Source: Poriferisodalis sp965203655 (GTDB lineage Bacteria; Actinomycetota; Acidimicrobiia; Acidimicrobiales; Poriferisodalaceae). From it: a stretch of DNA of 64,000 nt. Position 1 is the first letter of the stretch, and each line of letters begins with the position of its first letter. The notes under the pieces were generated by a model. That model was not told the origin of the DNA. It did no database searches and was given only the letters and a program-made list of their open reading frames with translations. The DNA is taken from positions 248,001 to 312,000 of the forward strand of contig NZ_CBDBDD010000008.1 of NCBI RefSeq assembly GCF_965203655.1. The letters run 5' to 3'. Positions 43,990-52,111 of the stretch are shown here, one piece after another. A program made the translations under genes and the position numbers.

Positions 43990-44874
43990 ATGGAAACCAT
44001 GACCGGACGCGTCGCGGTGGTGACCGGGGCCGCATCGGGGATCGGCAAGGCCCTGGCACTGGGCTTTGCCGGCGAGGGCGCCAACGTGGTGCTGGCCGAC
44101 ATCGAGGAAGAGCCGCTGCGTGCAGCCGAGGCCGAGGTCGCCGGCCACGGCGTCGAGGCGCTCGGCGTGATCACCGACGTGACCGACGCCGACTCGGTGG
44201 GCGCGCTGGCGCAGGCCACCATCGACCGTTTTGGCGCCGTGCACATGGTGTGCAACAACGCCGGCGTCGGCGGGGGAGGGCTGATCCGCAACCAGCAGCT
44301 CGTCGACTGGAAGTGGGTGGTGGACGTGTGCCTGTGGGGAGTGATCCACGGCGTCCACCACTTCCTGCCCCATCTCATCGAGGCGGAGGAGTCGCACATC
44401 ATGAGCACCGCCTCGGTGGCAGGGCTCATGTCGGTGCCGGGGCTCGGCCCCTACAACGCCGCCAAGTACGGCGTGGTGGCGATCATGGAGACGCTGCACC
44501 TCGAGATGCAGCGTGATCGCAACGCCGATGTGGGTGTGTCGGTGCTGTGCCCCGGGGTGGTGCGCACCAACATCGCCACGGCCCAGCGGAACCGGCCCGA
44601 CGAGCTGCGCCGCGTACGCCGGCCGCGCCCCGAGGGCGAGGCGCCGTCGGAGACCGCCGATGCCCGCCGCCGCAACGCCAACATCGCCGCAGCGCTGGAG
44701 CGAGGCATGGATCCGTCCGAAGTGGCCGCCAAGGTGATCGAGGCGATGTACGAGCGGCGCTTCTGGGTGCTCTCGCACCCCGAATTGCTGGCCGAGGTCA
44801 ATCACCGCAACCAGCAGCTCGCCGACCTCGAGAACCCCACGATCTTCACGAGCTTCACCGACGGCGAGGAATAG
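43990..44874 (+). CDS. SDR-family oxidoreductase
   Basis: A 294-residue short-chain dehydrogenase/reductase. The dinucleotide motif is VVTGAASGIGKALALGF, the structural NNAG is present, and the catalytic Y-xxx-K is in GPYNAAKYGVV with the Ser in MSTASVAGL. The acidic residue after strand 2 (LADIEEEPL) favours NAD(H). A C-terminal extension after residue 200 (rich in Arg/Glu) is common in actinobacterial members acting on alcohols or steroids. Substrate unknown. Confidence 0.9.
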   Translation: METMTGRVAVVTGAASGIGKALALGFAGEGANVVLADIEEEPLRAAEAEVAGHGVEALGVITDVTDADSVGALAQATIDRFGAVHMVCNNAGVGGGGLIRNQQLVDWKWVVDVCLWGVIHGVHHFLPHLIEAEESHIMSTASVAGLMSVPGLGPYNAAKYGVVAIMETLHLEMQRDRNADVGVSVLCPGVVRTNIATAQRNRPDELRRVRRPRPEGEAPSETADARRRNANIAAALERGMDPSEVAAKVIEAMYERRFWVLSHPELLAEVNHRNQQLADLENPTIFTSFTDGEE

Positions 44875-44900
44875 CCCGCGGCAGGCTTCCCCTCAGCAAG

Positions 44901-45800
44901 TCAGCGACTATCAGCGAGCATCTGCACCGGCAGTGCATCCTCCGGCGGTGCCGGCCGCAACGCGTACACGAGGGCTCTGATCAGCATGGCCGCGAACAGA
45001 ATCGCCACCGCGGTCAACGCCATCGTTGCCCCACCGGCCAGCCGATGGTGGTAGCTCAGCAGCAGGCCGACATAGACCGACACCGCTCCGATCAGCACCG
45101 CCGCGACCATGATGAGCGGCACACGCCGCAAGAACATCGAGGCGGTCGCTGGCGGGGCGATCAAGAAGGCCATGACGAGCAGGCTTCCCACTACTTGGAA
45201 CGAACCCACGATGGTGATGGCCAGCAACACCATGAGCACGCCGTGCGTGAGGCGTGGGCGAAGCCGGGCCATCTCCGCTTGTACCTCGCAGAACGTCATC
45301 ACGAAGAACGCCCGATAGAAGACGACCGCACCGCCGACAGCCACCACGGAAACCACCGCCTGGCGCACGAGGTCTGTGTTCTGTACCCCGGTGATCGAGC
45401 CGAACAGGAAGCGGTCGATGTCGCCGGTGCCAGCGGCTGCCTCCGACGACATGATCACCACGGCGAGCGCCAGCAGTCCCACGAACAGCACGCCGATGGA
45501 GGTGTCCTCGGAGAGCGGCGATATGCGCGGGATGAACGAGATGGCACTCACCATCACGATTGCCGCTACCAGCGCGCCGAGGCCCGTGTCGAAGCCCACG
45601 ATGAATGCAATCGCGATGCCGGGAAGCACCCCGTGCGCCAGGGCGTCGCCGAGGAAGTTGAGGCTTCGCAGCACCACCCAGGTGCCCACCATCGAGGTGG
45701 TCAGCACCGCGAGCAGCCCCGCGGCCAGCGCCTTGGTCATGAACGGGTTGGAGGTGAACGGCTCGATCCACCAGCCCACCGGATCGGTGAGGAACGTCAT
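44901..45800 (-). CDS. znuB: Zinc/manganese ABC transporter permease (ZnuB-like)
   Basis: A 299-residue membrane protein of the ABC-3 family with about eight hydrophobic segments. NFLGDALAHGVLPGIAIAFIVG is the conserved cytoplasmic loop that contacts the ATPase. It follows the zinc-binding protein gene on the same strand after 71 bp, with a small hairpin between them. With the ATPase and Zur encoded divergently, it completes a ZnuABC-like importer. Confidence 0.88.
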   Translation of the reverse strand: MTFLTDPVGWWIEPFTSNPFMTKALAAGLLAVLTTSMVGTWVVLRSLNFLGDALAHGVLPGIAIAFIVGFDTGLGALVAAIVMVSAISFIPRISPLSEDTSIGVLFVGLLALAVVIMSSEAAAGTGDIDRFLFGSITGVQNTDLVRQAVVSVVAVGGAVVFYRAFFVMTFCEVQAEMARLRPRLTHGVLMVLLAITIVGSFQVVGSLLVMAFLIAPPATASMFLRRVPLIMVAAVLIGAVSVYVGLLLSYHHRLAGGATMALTAVAILFAAMLIRALVYALRPAPPEDALPVQMLADSR

Positions 45801-45832
45801 GTCATCCCCCTGATGGGCTGGTGGTCGGCTCG

Positions 45833-45846
45833 CCCCTGGTCAGGGG
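45833..45846 (-). other. Short hairpin between znuA and znuB
   Basis: CCCCTG-GT-CAGGGG is a perfect inverted repeat in the 71-bp gap. It could lower or process the transcript between binding protein and permease; no T run follows, so it is not a standard terminator. Confidence 0.35.
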
Positions 45847-45871
45847 TGGTGTCGTTGCAACGCTAGGTCTC

Positions 45872-47203
45872 TCAACCGAGTGCGTCCGCAATTGCTTGCG
45901 CGTTGAACCTCAGCATTCCGATCAGCGTGTCGCCGTCTTCACCCTCCGGCGCGAGGCTGCCAGTGAGCAACTGCACCACGTTGATGTTGCCTGCGGCGGT
46001 TGCCAAGGCCTGGATATCGGCGTCGGAGTGTGTCGTCTCCGAGAACACAGCGGGCACGCCTTCGTGCTCGATGATCTCGGTCAGCTCTTCCAGCAGAGCG
46101 GGGTTGGTTTCCGCTGCCGTGGAGAGCGAGGGAATCACGGTGCCCACGATCTCGAAGCCGTAGCGGTCGGCGAAGTATCCGAACGCATCGTGGTTGGTGA
46201 TCAGGATGCGGCGATCCGCCGGCACTGCGTCGAGAATCTCGGCGATCTCGGCATCGGCGTCTTCCAAGGCCTCTCGGTAGGACTCCAAGCAGCGGTTGAC
46301 GGTGTCGGCATCGGCGCCGGCATGGATCAGTTCGTCGGCCAATTCGCCCAGCACTCCGGCGACGCGCTGCAGATCGAGCCAGACGTGGGGGTCGCCACCG
46401 CTGTGGTCGTGCCCGTGATCGTCCTCGTCGGCGTGGTCGTCATCCATGTGCCCGTGGTCGTCGTCGTCGTGGTCGTCGTGCCCGTCCTCTTCGTCGTGGT
46501 CGTCGTGCCCGTCTTCCTCGTCGTGGTCGTCGTGCCCGTCTTCCTCGTCGTGGTCGTCGTGCCCGTCTTCCTCGTCGTGGTCGTCGTGCCCGTCTTCCTC
46601 GTCGTGGTCGTCGTGCCCGTCTTCCTCGTCGTGGTCGTCGTGCCCGTCTTCCTCGTCGTGGTCGTCGTGCCCGTCTTCCTCGTCGTGGTCGTCGTGCCCG
46701 TCTTCCTCGTCGTGGTCGTCGTGGTGGTCGTGCCCGTCCTCTTCGTCGTGGTCGTCGTGCCCACCGCTGAACTCGAACTCGATGGTGTCGATGTGCTCCG
46801 CCACCTCGAACACATGCACGCCCTCGGCTGCGACAGCTTCCAGGGTGTCCTCGATGCGCTCCTCGAGACCCAGGCCGTTCGCGACCACCAGATCGGCTGC
46901 GCCCATCGTCTCGCGGTCTCGCAACGATGGCTCGTAGGAGTGCGGATCCCCGCCCTGCGGGATGAGGGTGGTTACCGAGACGCTGTCCTCGCAACCCACG
47001 TTGCTGACCACGTCGCCCCAGATGCTCGTCGTGGTGATCACCGACGGCACTGCCGAGGATGCATCTGTCGCGTCAGCCGCGTCGGTTTCGGCATCGGTTC
47101 CGGTGCATGCAGCAGCGAACAGCGCCGCAGCCGCCGCCACCACCAATCCGCTCTTGCGGATCCGTCGACGCCTTTGTCGACTCGCGCCAGCTTCGACCGT
47201 CAT
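45872..47203 (-). CDS. znuA: Zinc ABC transporter substrate-binding protein with long His/Asp/Glu-rich segment
   Basis: A 443-residue ZnuA/cluster A-I binding protein. The signal/lipobox region LVVAAAAALFAAACTG anchors it; TSIWGDVVSNVGCED and NGLGLEERIEDTLEAV are family segments; zinc-site histidines are in GGDPHSYEPS, GGDPHVWLDLQ and LITNHDAFGYFADRYG. Between them, residues about 145-265 consist of about ten GHDDHDEED units plus variants, far longer than the usual His-rich loop. This loop collects or senses Zn2+. The gene is divergent from the ATPase gene over a putative Zur box and heads the minus-strand znuA-znuB unit. Confidence 0.92.
   Translation of the reverse strand: MTVEAGASRQRRRRIRKSGLVVAAAAALFAAACTGTDAETDAADATDASSAVPSVITTTSIWGDVVSNVGCEDSVSVTTLIPQGGDPHSYEPSLRDRETMGAADLVVANGLGLEERIEDTLEAVAAEGVHVFEVAEHIDTIEFEFSGGHDDHDEEDGHDHHDDHDEEDGHDDHDEEDGHDDHDEEDGHDDHDEEDGHDDHDEEDGHDDHDEEDGHDDHDEEDGHDDHDEEDGHDDHDEEDGHDDHDDDDHGHMDDDHADEDDHGHDHSGGDPHVWLDLQRVAGVLGELADELIHAGADADTVNRCLESYREALEDADAEIAEILDAVPADRRILITNHDAFGYFADRYGFEIVGTVIPSLSTAAETNPALLEELTEIIEHEGVPAVFSETTHSDADIQALATAAGNINVVQLLTGSLAPEGEDGDTLIGMLRFNAQAIADALG
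46479..46757 (-). repeat. 27-bp tandem repeat coding GHDDHDEED units
   Basis: Eight apparently identical 27-bp units lie at 46506-46721, with variant units on each side (46479-46505 and about 46722-46757). The period is a multiple of three, so copy number can change without frameshift. The opposite strand also stays open (Ser/Cys/Trp-rich), which is a by-product of the repeat. Confidence 0.9.
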
Positions 47204-47268
47204 TTGTGCCTCCCCTATGCTTCGATTCAGGTGTGGAAGAGCCCCAGTGGTGCTCTAGCCTCACCCCG

Positions 47269-47287
47269 GGTTTTGAGAATGAGAACC
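47269..47287. promoter_or_regulatory. Candidate Zur box between znuA and znuC
   Basis: The 19-bp imperfect palindrome GGTTTTGAGAATGAGAACC pairs at six of nine positions and lies in an AT-richer part of the 136-bp divergent region. It resembles Fur/Zur-type sites (TGAnAATGAnnnnCA). A Fur-family gene follows downstream, making Zur control of both units likely. Confidence 0.55.
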
Positions 47288-47339
47288 AGTTTCAGCTACC
47301 CTATCGAGGCTGGAGCACCCAACCACCTGTGAAATCGAA

Positions 47340-48230
47340 GTGAGGCACGCCCTGTTCCATCTCCACGACGTCCGTGTCTCTTTTGGGCCTTGCCATGTGC
47401 TCGAAACAGGCGATCTGAAGCTCGAGGGCGCGTCGTCGGTCGCACTCATGGGTCCGAATGGGAGCGGCAAGACCACCTTGCTGCGGGTGCTCAGCGGGCT
47501 GCAACGCCCGACGTCGGGCCGAATGGAGTCTCTTGGCGACGTCAGAGTGGGGTTCGTGTGCCAGCACCACCAGCCGCATCCCTTCATGCCGATGACGGTG
47601 CAAGAGGTACTGACCATCGGGCGCTATCGCAGTCGCGGACTGCTGAAGCGGTTTCGTCGCAGCGACAAGGAAGCGGTTCGTGTTGCGGCCGAGCGGCTCG
47701 ACGTTGCACACCTGCGTCAGCGTTCCTTCGGCGAGCTATCCGGCGGTCAGCGCCAGCGAGTCATGGTGGCGATGGTGCTCGCATCGGAATATGACTGCTT
47801 GCTGTTCGACGAGCCGATCACCGGCCTGGACTTGCCGAGCCAGACGACCATTCTCGAGGTGATCGAGGCTGAGCGTGCAGCCGGGCATCTCGTGGTGATG
47901 TCGACGCACCACCTGCAAGAGGCACGACGCTGCGATCGTGTGCTGCTGCTGAAGGGGATGGTGCTTGCCGACGGGCCTCCCGACGAGGTGCTGACCGATG
48001 CGAACCTGACAGCGGCCTTCGGCGGCGAAGTGGTGGCCCGTGACGGCGCCGAGCACGAGTTCGTCATGGAGAGCATCCACGCCCGTGAGGCGGGCGATCC
48101 CGGCTGTGGCCCGAGCGTCGGTGTTATCTCGCACTCCCACCAGGGACAGTTCTTGCCGGCGGGCAGCCACCACGGTCACCACCACGACTATGACCACGAT
48201 GCTTCCCATGAGCACGCCCGACAGCTGTGA
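47340..48230 (+). CDS. znuC: Zinc ABC transporter ATP-binding protein (ZnuC-like) with His-rich tail
   Basis: A 296-residue ABC ATPase. Walker A is MGPNGSGKTTLL, the signature is FGELSGGQRQRVMVAM, Walker B is CLLFDEPITGLDLPSQ and the switch His is in STHHLQEARR. The last 35 residues are His-rich (SHHGHHHDYDHDASHEHARQL), rare for the ATPase subunit and suggesting cytoplasmic zinc sensing or buffering. GTG 47340 is the likely start. The Zur gene follows 62 bp downstream, with an alternative GTG overlapping this stop. Confidence 0.9.
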   Translation: MRHALFHLHDVRVSFGPCHVLETGDLKLEGASSVALMGPNGSGKTTLLRVLSGLQRPTSGRMESLGDVRVGFVCQHHQPHPFMPMTVQEVLTIGRYRSRGLLKRFRRSDKEAVRVAAERLDVAHLRQRSFGELSGGQRQRVMVAMVLASEYDCLLFDEPITGLDLPSQTTILEVIEAERAAGHLVVMSTHHLQEARRCDRVLLLKGMVLADGPPDEVLTDANLTAAFGGEVVARDGAEHEFVMESIHAREAGDPGCGPSVGVISHSHQGQFLPAGSHHGHHHDYDHDASHEHARQL

Positions 48231-48292
48231 CCGCCGGGGGCGACCGGGCCTCGCCTCCTTGGTCCGTTCGCGAATCTGACCGGGAGAGCCGG

Positions 48293-48751
48293 ATGGAGCC
48301 TCCGAAGGATCTCGAGCAGCTTCACGAAGATGTGAAGCAGCGGCTCGCGGTAGCGGGGCACCGCTACACCGAAGGACGGCGCGCCCTCGTCACGGTGCTG
48401 GCGTCGGCGCAACGGCCGCTCACGCTGCGCGACATCGTGTCAACCGTTCCCGAGGTGCCCCAGAGCTCTGCATATCGCAACCTCGAAGCGCTTCGCGAGG
48501 GCGGCATCGTGGTTCGCATCAGCGCGGGCGGCGACCGTGCGCATTTCGAGCTCGCCGAAGCGCTGCTCGGCCATCACCATCACCTGATCTGCGTGTCGTG
48601 CGGGACGATCGAGGACATGCGCATCGACGGTGCGCTCGAGGCCGAGGTGGATCGTGCACTGACTGGCGCTGCGGGCGAGGCGGGCTTCACGCCGCTGCGC
48701 CACAGCCTCGATCTCTACGGCGAATGCGCCGACTGCGGCGAGGTCGCGTAG
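48293..48751 (+). CDS. zur: Fur-family regulator, probably Zur
   Basis: A 152-residue Fur-family repressor. The winged helix runs from GHRYTEGRRALVTVLASAQ to VPQSSAYRNLEALREGGIV; the metal-binding hinge is HFELAEALLGHHHHLICVSCG; the structural zinc cysteines are CVSCG and CADCG near the ends. Its place in the zinc transport locus and the His pattern point to Zur rather than Fur. ATG 48293 follows GGGAGAG; a GTG at 48227 overlapping the znuC stop would add 22 unlikely residues. Confidence 0.87.
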   Translation: MEPPKDLEQLHEDVKQRLAVAGHRYTEGRRALVTVLASAQRPLTLRDIVSTVPEVPQSSAYRNLEALREGGIVVRISAGGDRAHFELAEALLGHHHHLICVSCGTIEDMRIDGALEAEVDRALTGAAGEAGFTPLRHSLDLYGECADCGEVA

Positions 48752-48776
48752 CGCAGCGCCTGGTGTTGCGCCTAGC

Positions 48777-49283
48777 TCAGGAGCGGGCCTGCTCGTCGGT
48801 CACGATGGGCGGCTCGGTCGACCACGGGAAGTTGATCCACAGGTCGGTGCGGCGCCATACCCAGTCGCAGTTGACCGTCGACCACGGCTTCTCGTACAGC
48901 ACCGCGGTGCGGACGCTGCGCACCCGCGGCAGGCAGAAGTCGTAGACCAGCTTGAGCGTGTGGCCGGTGTCGGCGACGTCGTCGGCGATGAGGATGTCGG
49001 AGTCGCGGTGGTCGACGAGGTCAGGCGTTGGCGGCAGCATGATCGGTACTTCGAGGCGCTCGTCGACGCCGGTGTAGTACTCGCAGTTCATGACGTAGAT
49101 GTTCTTGACCGACAGGGCGTAGCCCAGCGAGCCCGCACAGAACAGCCCGCCCCGGGCGATCGCCAGGATCATGTGGGGCCGGTAGCCGTCGTCGGCGATC
49201 ATCTGTGCCAGCTCCCGCACGGCGACGCCGTAGCGCTGCCAGTCCATCACCTCCCGTTCCTCAGCGTCCGTTGCCTCGCTCAC
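48777..49283 (-). CDS. Purine-type phosphoribosyltransferase
   Basis: A 168-residue type I phosphoribosyltransferase. The PRPP motif is DILIADDVADTGHTLKLVYD, and the pyrophosphate region is MILAIARGGLFCAGSLGYAL. The C-terminal part, WINFPWSTEPP, resembles xanthine/guanine or hypoxanthine salvage enzymes (Gpt-like). It would convert a purine base and PRPP to the nucleotide. GTG 49283 is the start. It is convergent with the Fur-family gene. Confidence 0.82.
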   Translation of the reverse strand: MSEATDAEEREVMDWQRYGVAVRELAQMIADDGYRPHMILAIARGGLFCAGSLGYALSVKNIYVMNCEYYTGVDERLEVPIMLPPTPDLVDHRDSDILIADDVADTGHTLKLVYDFCLPRVRSVRTAVLYEKPWSTVNCDWVWRRTDLWINFPWSTEPPIVTDEQARS

Positions 49284-49336
49284 CCGTCCTCCCAGTACGC
49301 CTCAGGCCGGCCTCCGCCTGCCTCGCCCCGAACCTA

Positions 49337-49353
49337 GGCGCGCGCTGCGCGCC
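49337..49353. other. GC-rich perfect hairpin
   Basis: GGCGCGC-GCT-GCGCGCC forms a 7-bp perfect stem with a 3-nt loop in the 140-bp gap after the CMD gene (minus strand). There is no T run, so it is only a weak terminator candidate. Confidence 0.3.
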
Positions 49354-49423
49354 GCTCACAACTTTCGTCTTCCGCTCCGCCTCATCGGAAGGCAATGCCG
49401 TGCGGGCGGTGGAAGCTGGCGGG

Positions 49424-49996
49424 CTAGTCGGGGAAGGGGTCGTCCCAGTCGTCGGGGAGTGGGATCTCGAACGCGTTGAGCGTGACGGAGATCAGGCAGT
49501 AGTAGCCCACGGTGGTGACCAGCTCCACGAGGCCGGTCTCGCCGAAAGCGTCGACGGCCGCGGTGTAGGTGGCGTCGCTGATGCGGTGGTCGCGCACCAG
49601 CTCGGCAGCGACTGCGTGGGAGGTGGCTTCGTCGCCGGCGAAGCTGGGGGTGTCGCCGATGCGCAGGGCTTCAAGGTCGGCCGGGTCGAGTCCGGCTTCG
49701 AGACCGAGGATGCGGTGCGCGGCAAACTCGAACTTGGCTCGGAAGAAGGCCCCGACGGTGCAGATAGCGGCCTCCTTGACGCTCTCGGGCAGCGGTGACG
49801 CGAACCGCACCGCGGCCCCCAGCGCCTGCGCCTCGATACCCACGCTGGGCGCCCTCACCCACACGCCGTACGGCCCAACGAGGCCCCGCAGTGCCGGTCC
49901 CCGCCCCGAAGCGCCCCGAGGTCCGCTCCGGATGGCATCGAGCACCGCAGCCTGCTCCGCCGTCAAGTCCTCAGCTGTGATCTCGTCCAACCGCAT
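49424..49996 (-). CDS. Carboxymuconolactone decarboxylase family protein
   Basis: About 190 residues. The segment KEAAICTVGAFFRAKFEFAAH is the CMD core helix pair with the conserved E, C and H, but without the CxxC of AhpD peroxidases. The N-terminal LTAEQAAVLDAIRSGPRGASGRG and GPYGVWVRAP match the Asp-rich actinobacterial branch. Function could be decarboxylase or an alkylhydroperoxidase-like role. ATG 49996 is preferred because a GAGGTG lies upstream; GTG 50008 would add four residues. It is divergent from the HNH gene. Confidence 0.82.
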   Translation of the reverse strand: MRLDEITAEDLTAEQAAVLDAIRSGPRGASGRGPALRGLVGPYGVWVRAPSVGIEAQALGAAVRFASPLPESVKEAAICTVGAFFRAKFEFAAHRILGLEAGLDPADLEALRIGDTPSFAGDEATSHAVAAELVRDHRISDATYTAAVDAFGETGLVELVTTVGYYCLISVTLNAFEIPLPDDWDDPFPD

Positions 49997-50063
49997 GCTG
50001 CCTGTCACCTCGTCTCGAGCTACCGACTGTCATTGTCGCGTGCGACCCGAGACCACAGCTTGC

Positions 50064-50075
50064 CGAGACGTCTCG
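50064..50075. promoter_or_regulatory. Perfect palindrome CGAGACGTCTCG before the HNH gene
   Basis: A 12-bp perfect palindrome directly abuts an ATG at 50076, one of two possible starts of the HNH gene, in the region divergent from the CMD gene. It may be a repressor site. Confidence 0.4.
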
Positions 50076-50099
50076 ATGGCTGGCGCTACCTTCGACTGC

Positions 50100-51236
50100 G
50101 TGAGTTCCGACGGCACTGGTCGGTCAGTTCGGCTGGATCCAATCCAGGGCGTGCTGGAGATTCTTGACCGTGCTGCGATGACCGGCACCAACAAGCTTGG
50201 CCTGTTGCTTACGTTGCTCGACTTGGCTCCGACACTTGACGGCGACGCGGCCACCATCTCGCCAATCCGGGTTGCGGAGCGCTACCTCGAGATTCACTGG
50301 GAGCATGTGCGCCCTTATCAAGGGGTGACGCTGCGTCAGAGCTCCGCACGCAAGGAACGCGGCGATGGCACGACGGCCGATGACACGACCGTCATGCAAG
50401 AAGTGCACAGACTCAGGACGCTGCTGACGGAGCGCCGTCGTGGCGATCTCCGCGACAAACCGCTGGAGTTCGTCAAGCGCAGCATCGAACGCCTCGAATG
50501 GCACTCGGATTGGGAGGAGGCGTCGGAGACGGCGCTAGCGCGAGTCCGAGCATCTCTGTTGAAGAACCCCGTGCGTCTGCTTCAGCAACTGCCTGGCAAT
50601 CCCGATCCGTTCCTCTACGACTCGCCCTCGGGCCGAGAGGGACTCACGCTGTTGCCAGGAGTCGCCGAGAGTCTGACGAGGTTCGCGGGCATTCTGCGCC
50701 CATTGATCGAGTTCAGATTCGCCCAGGAAGTGGTGAGAATTAACCACGAGACGCTCAATCTGCCAGTCGACGACGTCTATTCGCACTTGTTCGGACACGA
50801 GCGGATCATGCCGCCGCAGAAGATGCGCGAGCGCCTCGTCCAGATTCAGCAGGGGCGATGCATCTTCACCGGAGCATCCTTGCCAACCGCCGGAGATTCG
50901 CTGGAGCTGGACCACGTGGTGCCGTGGTCGAGAGCTCGCCTCTCGCAAGTAGAGAACTTTCTGATGACGACGCGCAGCGTCAACAGCACTAAGTCTGACT
51001 CGATGTTGGGACCGGCGGCCATAGAGCGTTGGCTTCGCCACCTTGATGCGAATTCGGCGGCGATACGAGACTGTGCTCACGAGCACAACTGGCCATCGAA
51101 TCTGCACAGCGTTCGCCAAGTTGTCCTACACATGTACGAGGCCCTCGACGCCACTACAGGTGTGTGGGAGTTCGATCGTGGAATCCAACCGCTGGGTAAC
51201 GATGGCAAGAGCAGGGTCATCGCACTACTGCGCTAG
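50100..51236 (+). CDS. HNH endonuclease domain protein
   Basis: About 378 residues. The HNH core is in the C-terminal half: RCIFTGASLPTAGDSLELDHVVPWSRA with LSQVENFLMTTRSVNSTKSD, giving the H and N of the motif. The N-terminal 200 residues are helical and unlike known domains to me (LGLLLTLLDLAPTLDGD, RLLQQLPGNPDPFLYDS). The layout, a long N-terminal region then HNH, is common among defence or mobile nucleases. Its base composition looks less GC-rich than its neighbours, hinting at transfer. Start is GTG 50100 or ATG 50076. It has no obvious partner gene. Confidence 0.75.
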   Translation: MSSDGTGRSVRLDPIQGVLEILDRAAMTGTNKLGLLLTLLDLAPTLDGDAATISPIRVAERYLEIHWEHVRPYQGVTLRQSSARKERGDGTTADDTTVMQEVHRLRTLLTERRRGDLRDKPLEFVKRSIERLEWHSDWEEASETALARVRASLLKNPVRLLQQLPGNPDPFLYDSPSGREGLTLLPGVAESLTRFAGILRPLIEFRFAQEVVRINHETLNLPVDDVYSHLFGHERIMPPQKMRERLVQIQQGRCIFTGASLPTAGDSLELDHVVPWSRARLSQVENFLMTTRSVNSTKSDSMLGPAAIERWLRHLDANSAAIRDCAHEHNWPSNLHSVRQVVLHMYEALDATTGVWEFDRGIQPLGNDGKSRVIALLR

Positions 51237-51339
51237 CGCAGGCGCCAATCGTCGCAGGCATCATGGCTACTGTCATGCGAGCGTCGCTGGAGCCCGGCGG
51301 CCTGCGGCGAGCGCCGCATCTGAGCGAAGCGAGGAAACC

Positions 51340-51981
51340 ATGGAACTTGGCGAGGCAGCACTGACGTCGATGACGACGCGGTACTTCACGAAGGATCCAG
51401 TGTCGGACGCGACGCTGGAGCAGGCGTTCGACTACGCCCGGCACGCACCGCAGGGCGGTAACCGCCAGCCGGTGCGCTTCATCGTGGTGCGTGACGAAGC
51501 GAAGAAGCAGCAGCTGCAGGAGTGGTACTTGGAGCCGTGGAAGGCCTACCTGGGCATGGCTCGCAGCGGCGACATCGAGATCGTCGGCGACAAGGCCAAG
51601 CGGCTGCTCGACAGCGCCGACTACTTCGCTGAGCACTTCGCCGAGGTGCCGGTGATCGTGGTGGCCTGCGGGTACATCGACGGCGTCCATCCCACCGACA
51701 CCGAGCTGGGCCGGCTCAGCGTCGTGGGCGGCGGCTCGATCTACCCCGCCGTGCAGAACTTCCTGCTCGGCTGCCGGGAGGCCGGCCTGGGCACGGCCCT
51801 CACCACGCTGCTGTGCATGTACGAGCCGCAGGTTGCCGAGATGCTCGACATTCCCGAAGGCGTAGCCACGGCCGCCCACATCGCCGTCGGCTACCGGTCG
51901 ACGCCGTTCCCGAGCAAGCTCGACCGGCTGCCGCTGTCGGAGATCGTTTTCGACGAGACTTGGGGCAACGCCACCTACTAG
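51340..51981 (+). CDS. Nitroreductase family protein
   Basis: A 213-residue FMN protein of the nitroreductase fold. TRYFTKDPVSDATLEQAFDYA is the opening, HAPQGGNRQPVRFIVVRD holds FMN-binding residues, SIYPAVQNFLLGCREAGLG is the dimer and FMN region, and GYRSTPFP ends the fold. It reduces nitro, quinone or enone groups with NAD(P)H. ATG 51340 follows GAGGAAAC. Substrate unknown. Confidence 0.88.
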   Translation: MELGEAALTSMTTRYFTKDPVSDATLEQAFDYARHAPQGGNRQPVRFIVVRDEAKKQQLQEWYLEPWKAYLGMARSGDIEIVGDKAKRLLDSADYFAEHFAEVPVIVVACGYIDGVHPTDTELGRLSVVGGGSIYPAVQNFLLGCREAGLGTALTTLLCMYEPQVAEMLDIPEGVATAAHIAVGYRSTPFPSKLDRLPLSEIVFDETWGNATY

Positions 51982-52111
51982 CAGCCGCATCACTGTGCTG
52001 ACGTTGTCCAATGGAGCCGGGAGGCGGAAGCTCTAGCGTTCTCGGCTGACTGGGCCAGCTGGGCCGGCTGGCGATGAGGCGCGCCGGGGCGCTTGAGACG
52101 GGGAGCACGAC

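Noticed and set aside
46479..46757. Possible CRISPR array
   Set aside because: The 27-bp units are directly adjacent, with no unique spacers, and code in frame for the ZnuA loop.
46446..46937. Ser/Cys/Trp-rich plus-strand open frame
   Set aside because: It is only the complement of the His/Asp/Glu repeat of ZnuA.
49337..49353. Rho-independent terminator
   Set aside because: The stem is perfect but no T run follows on either strand; it is kept only as a hairpin.
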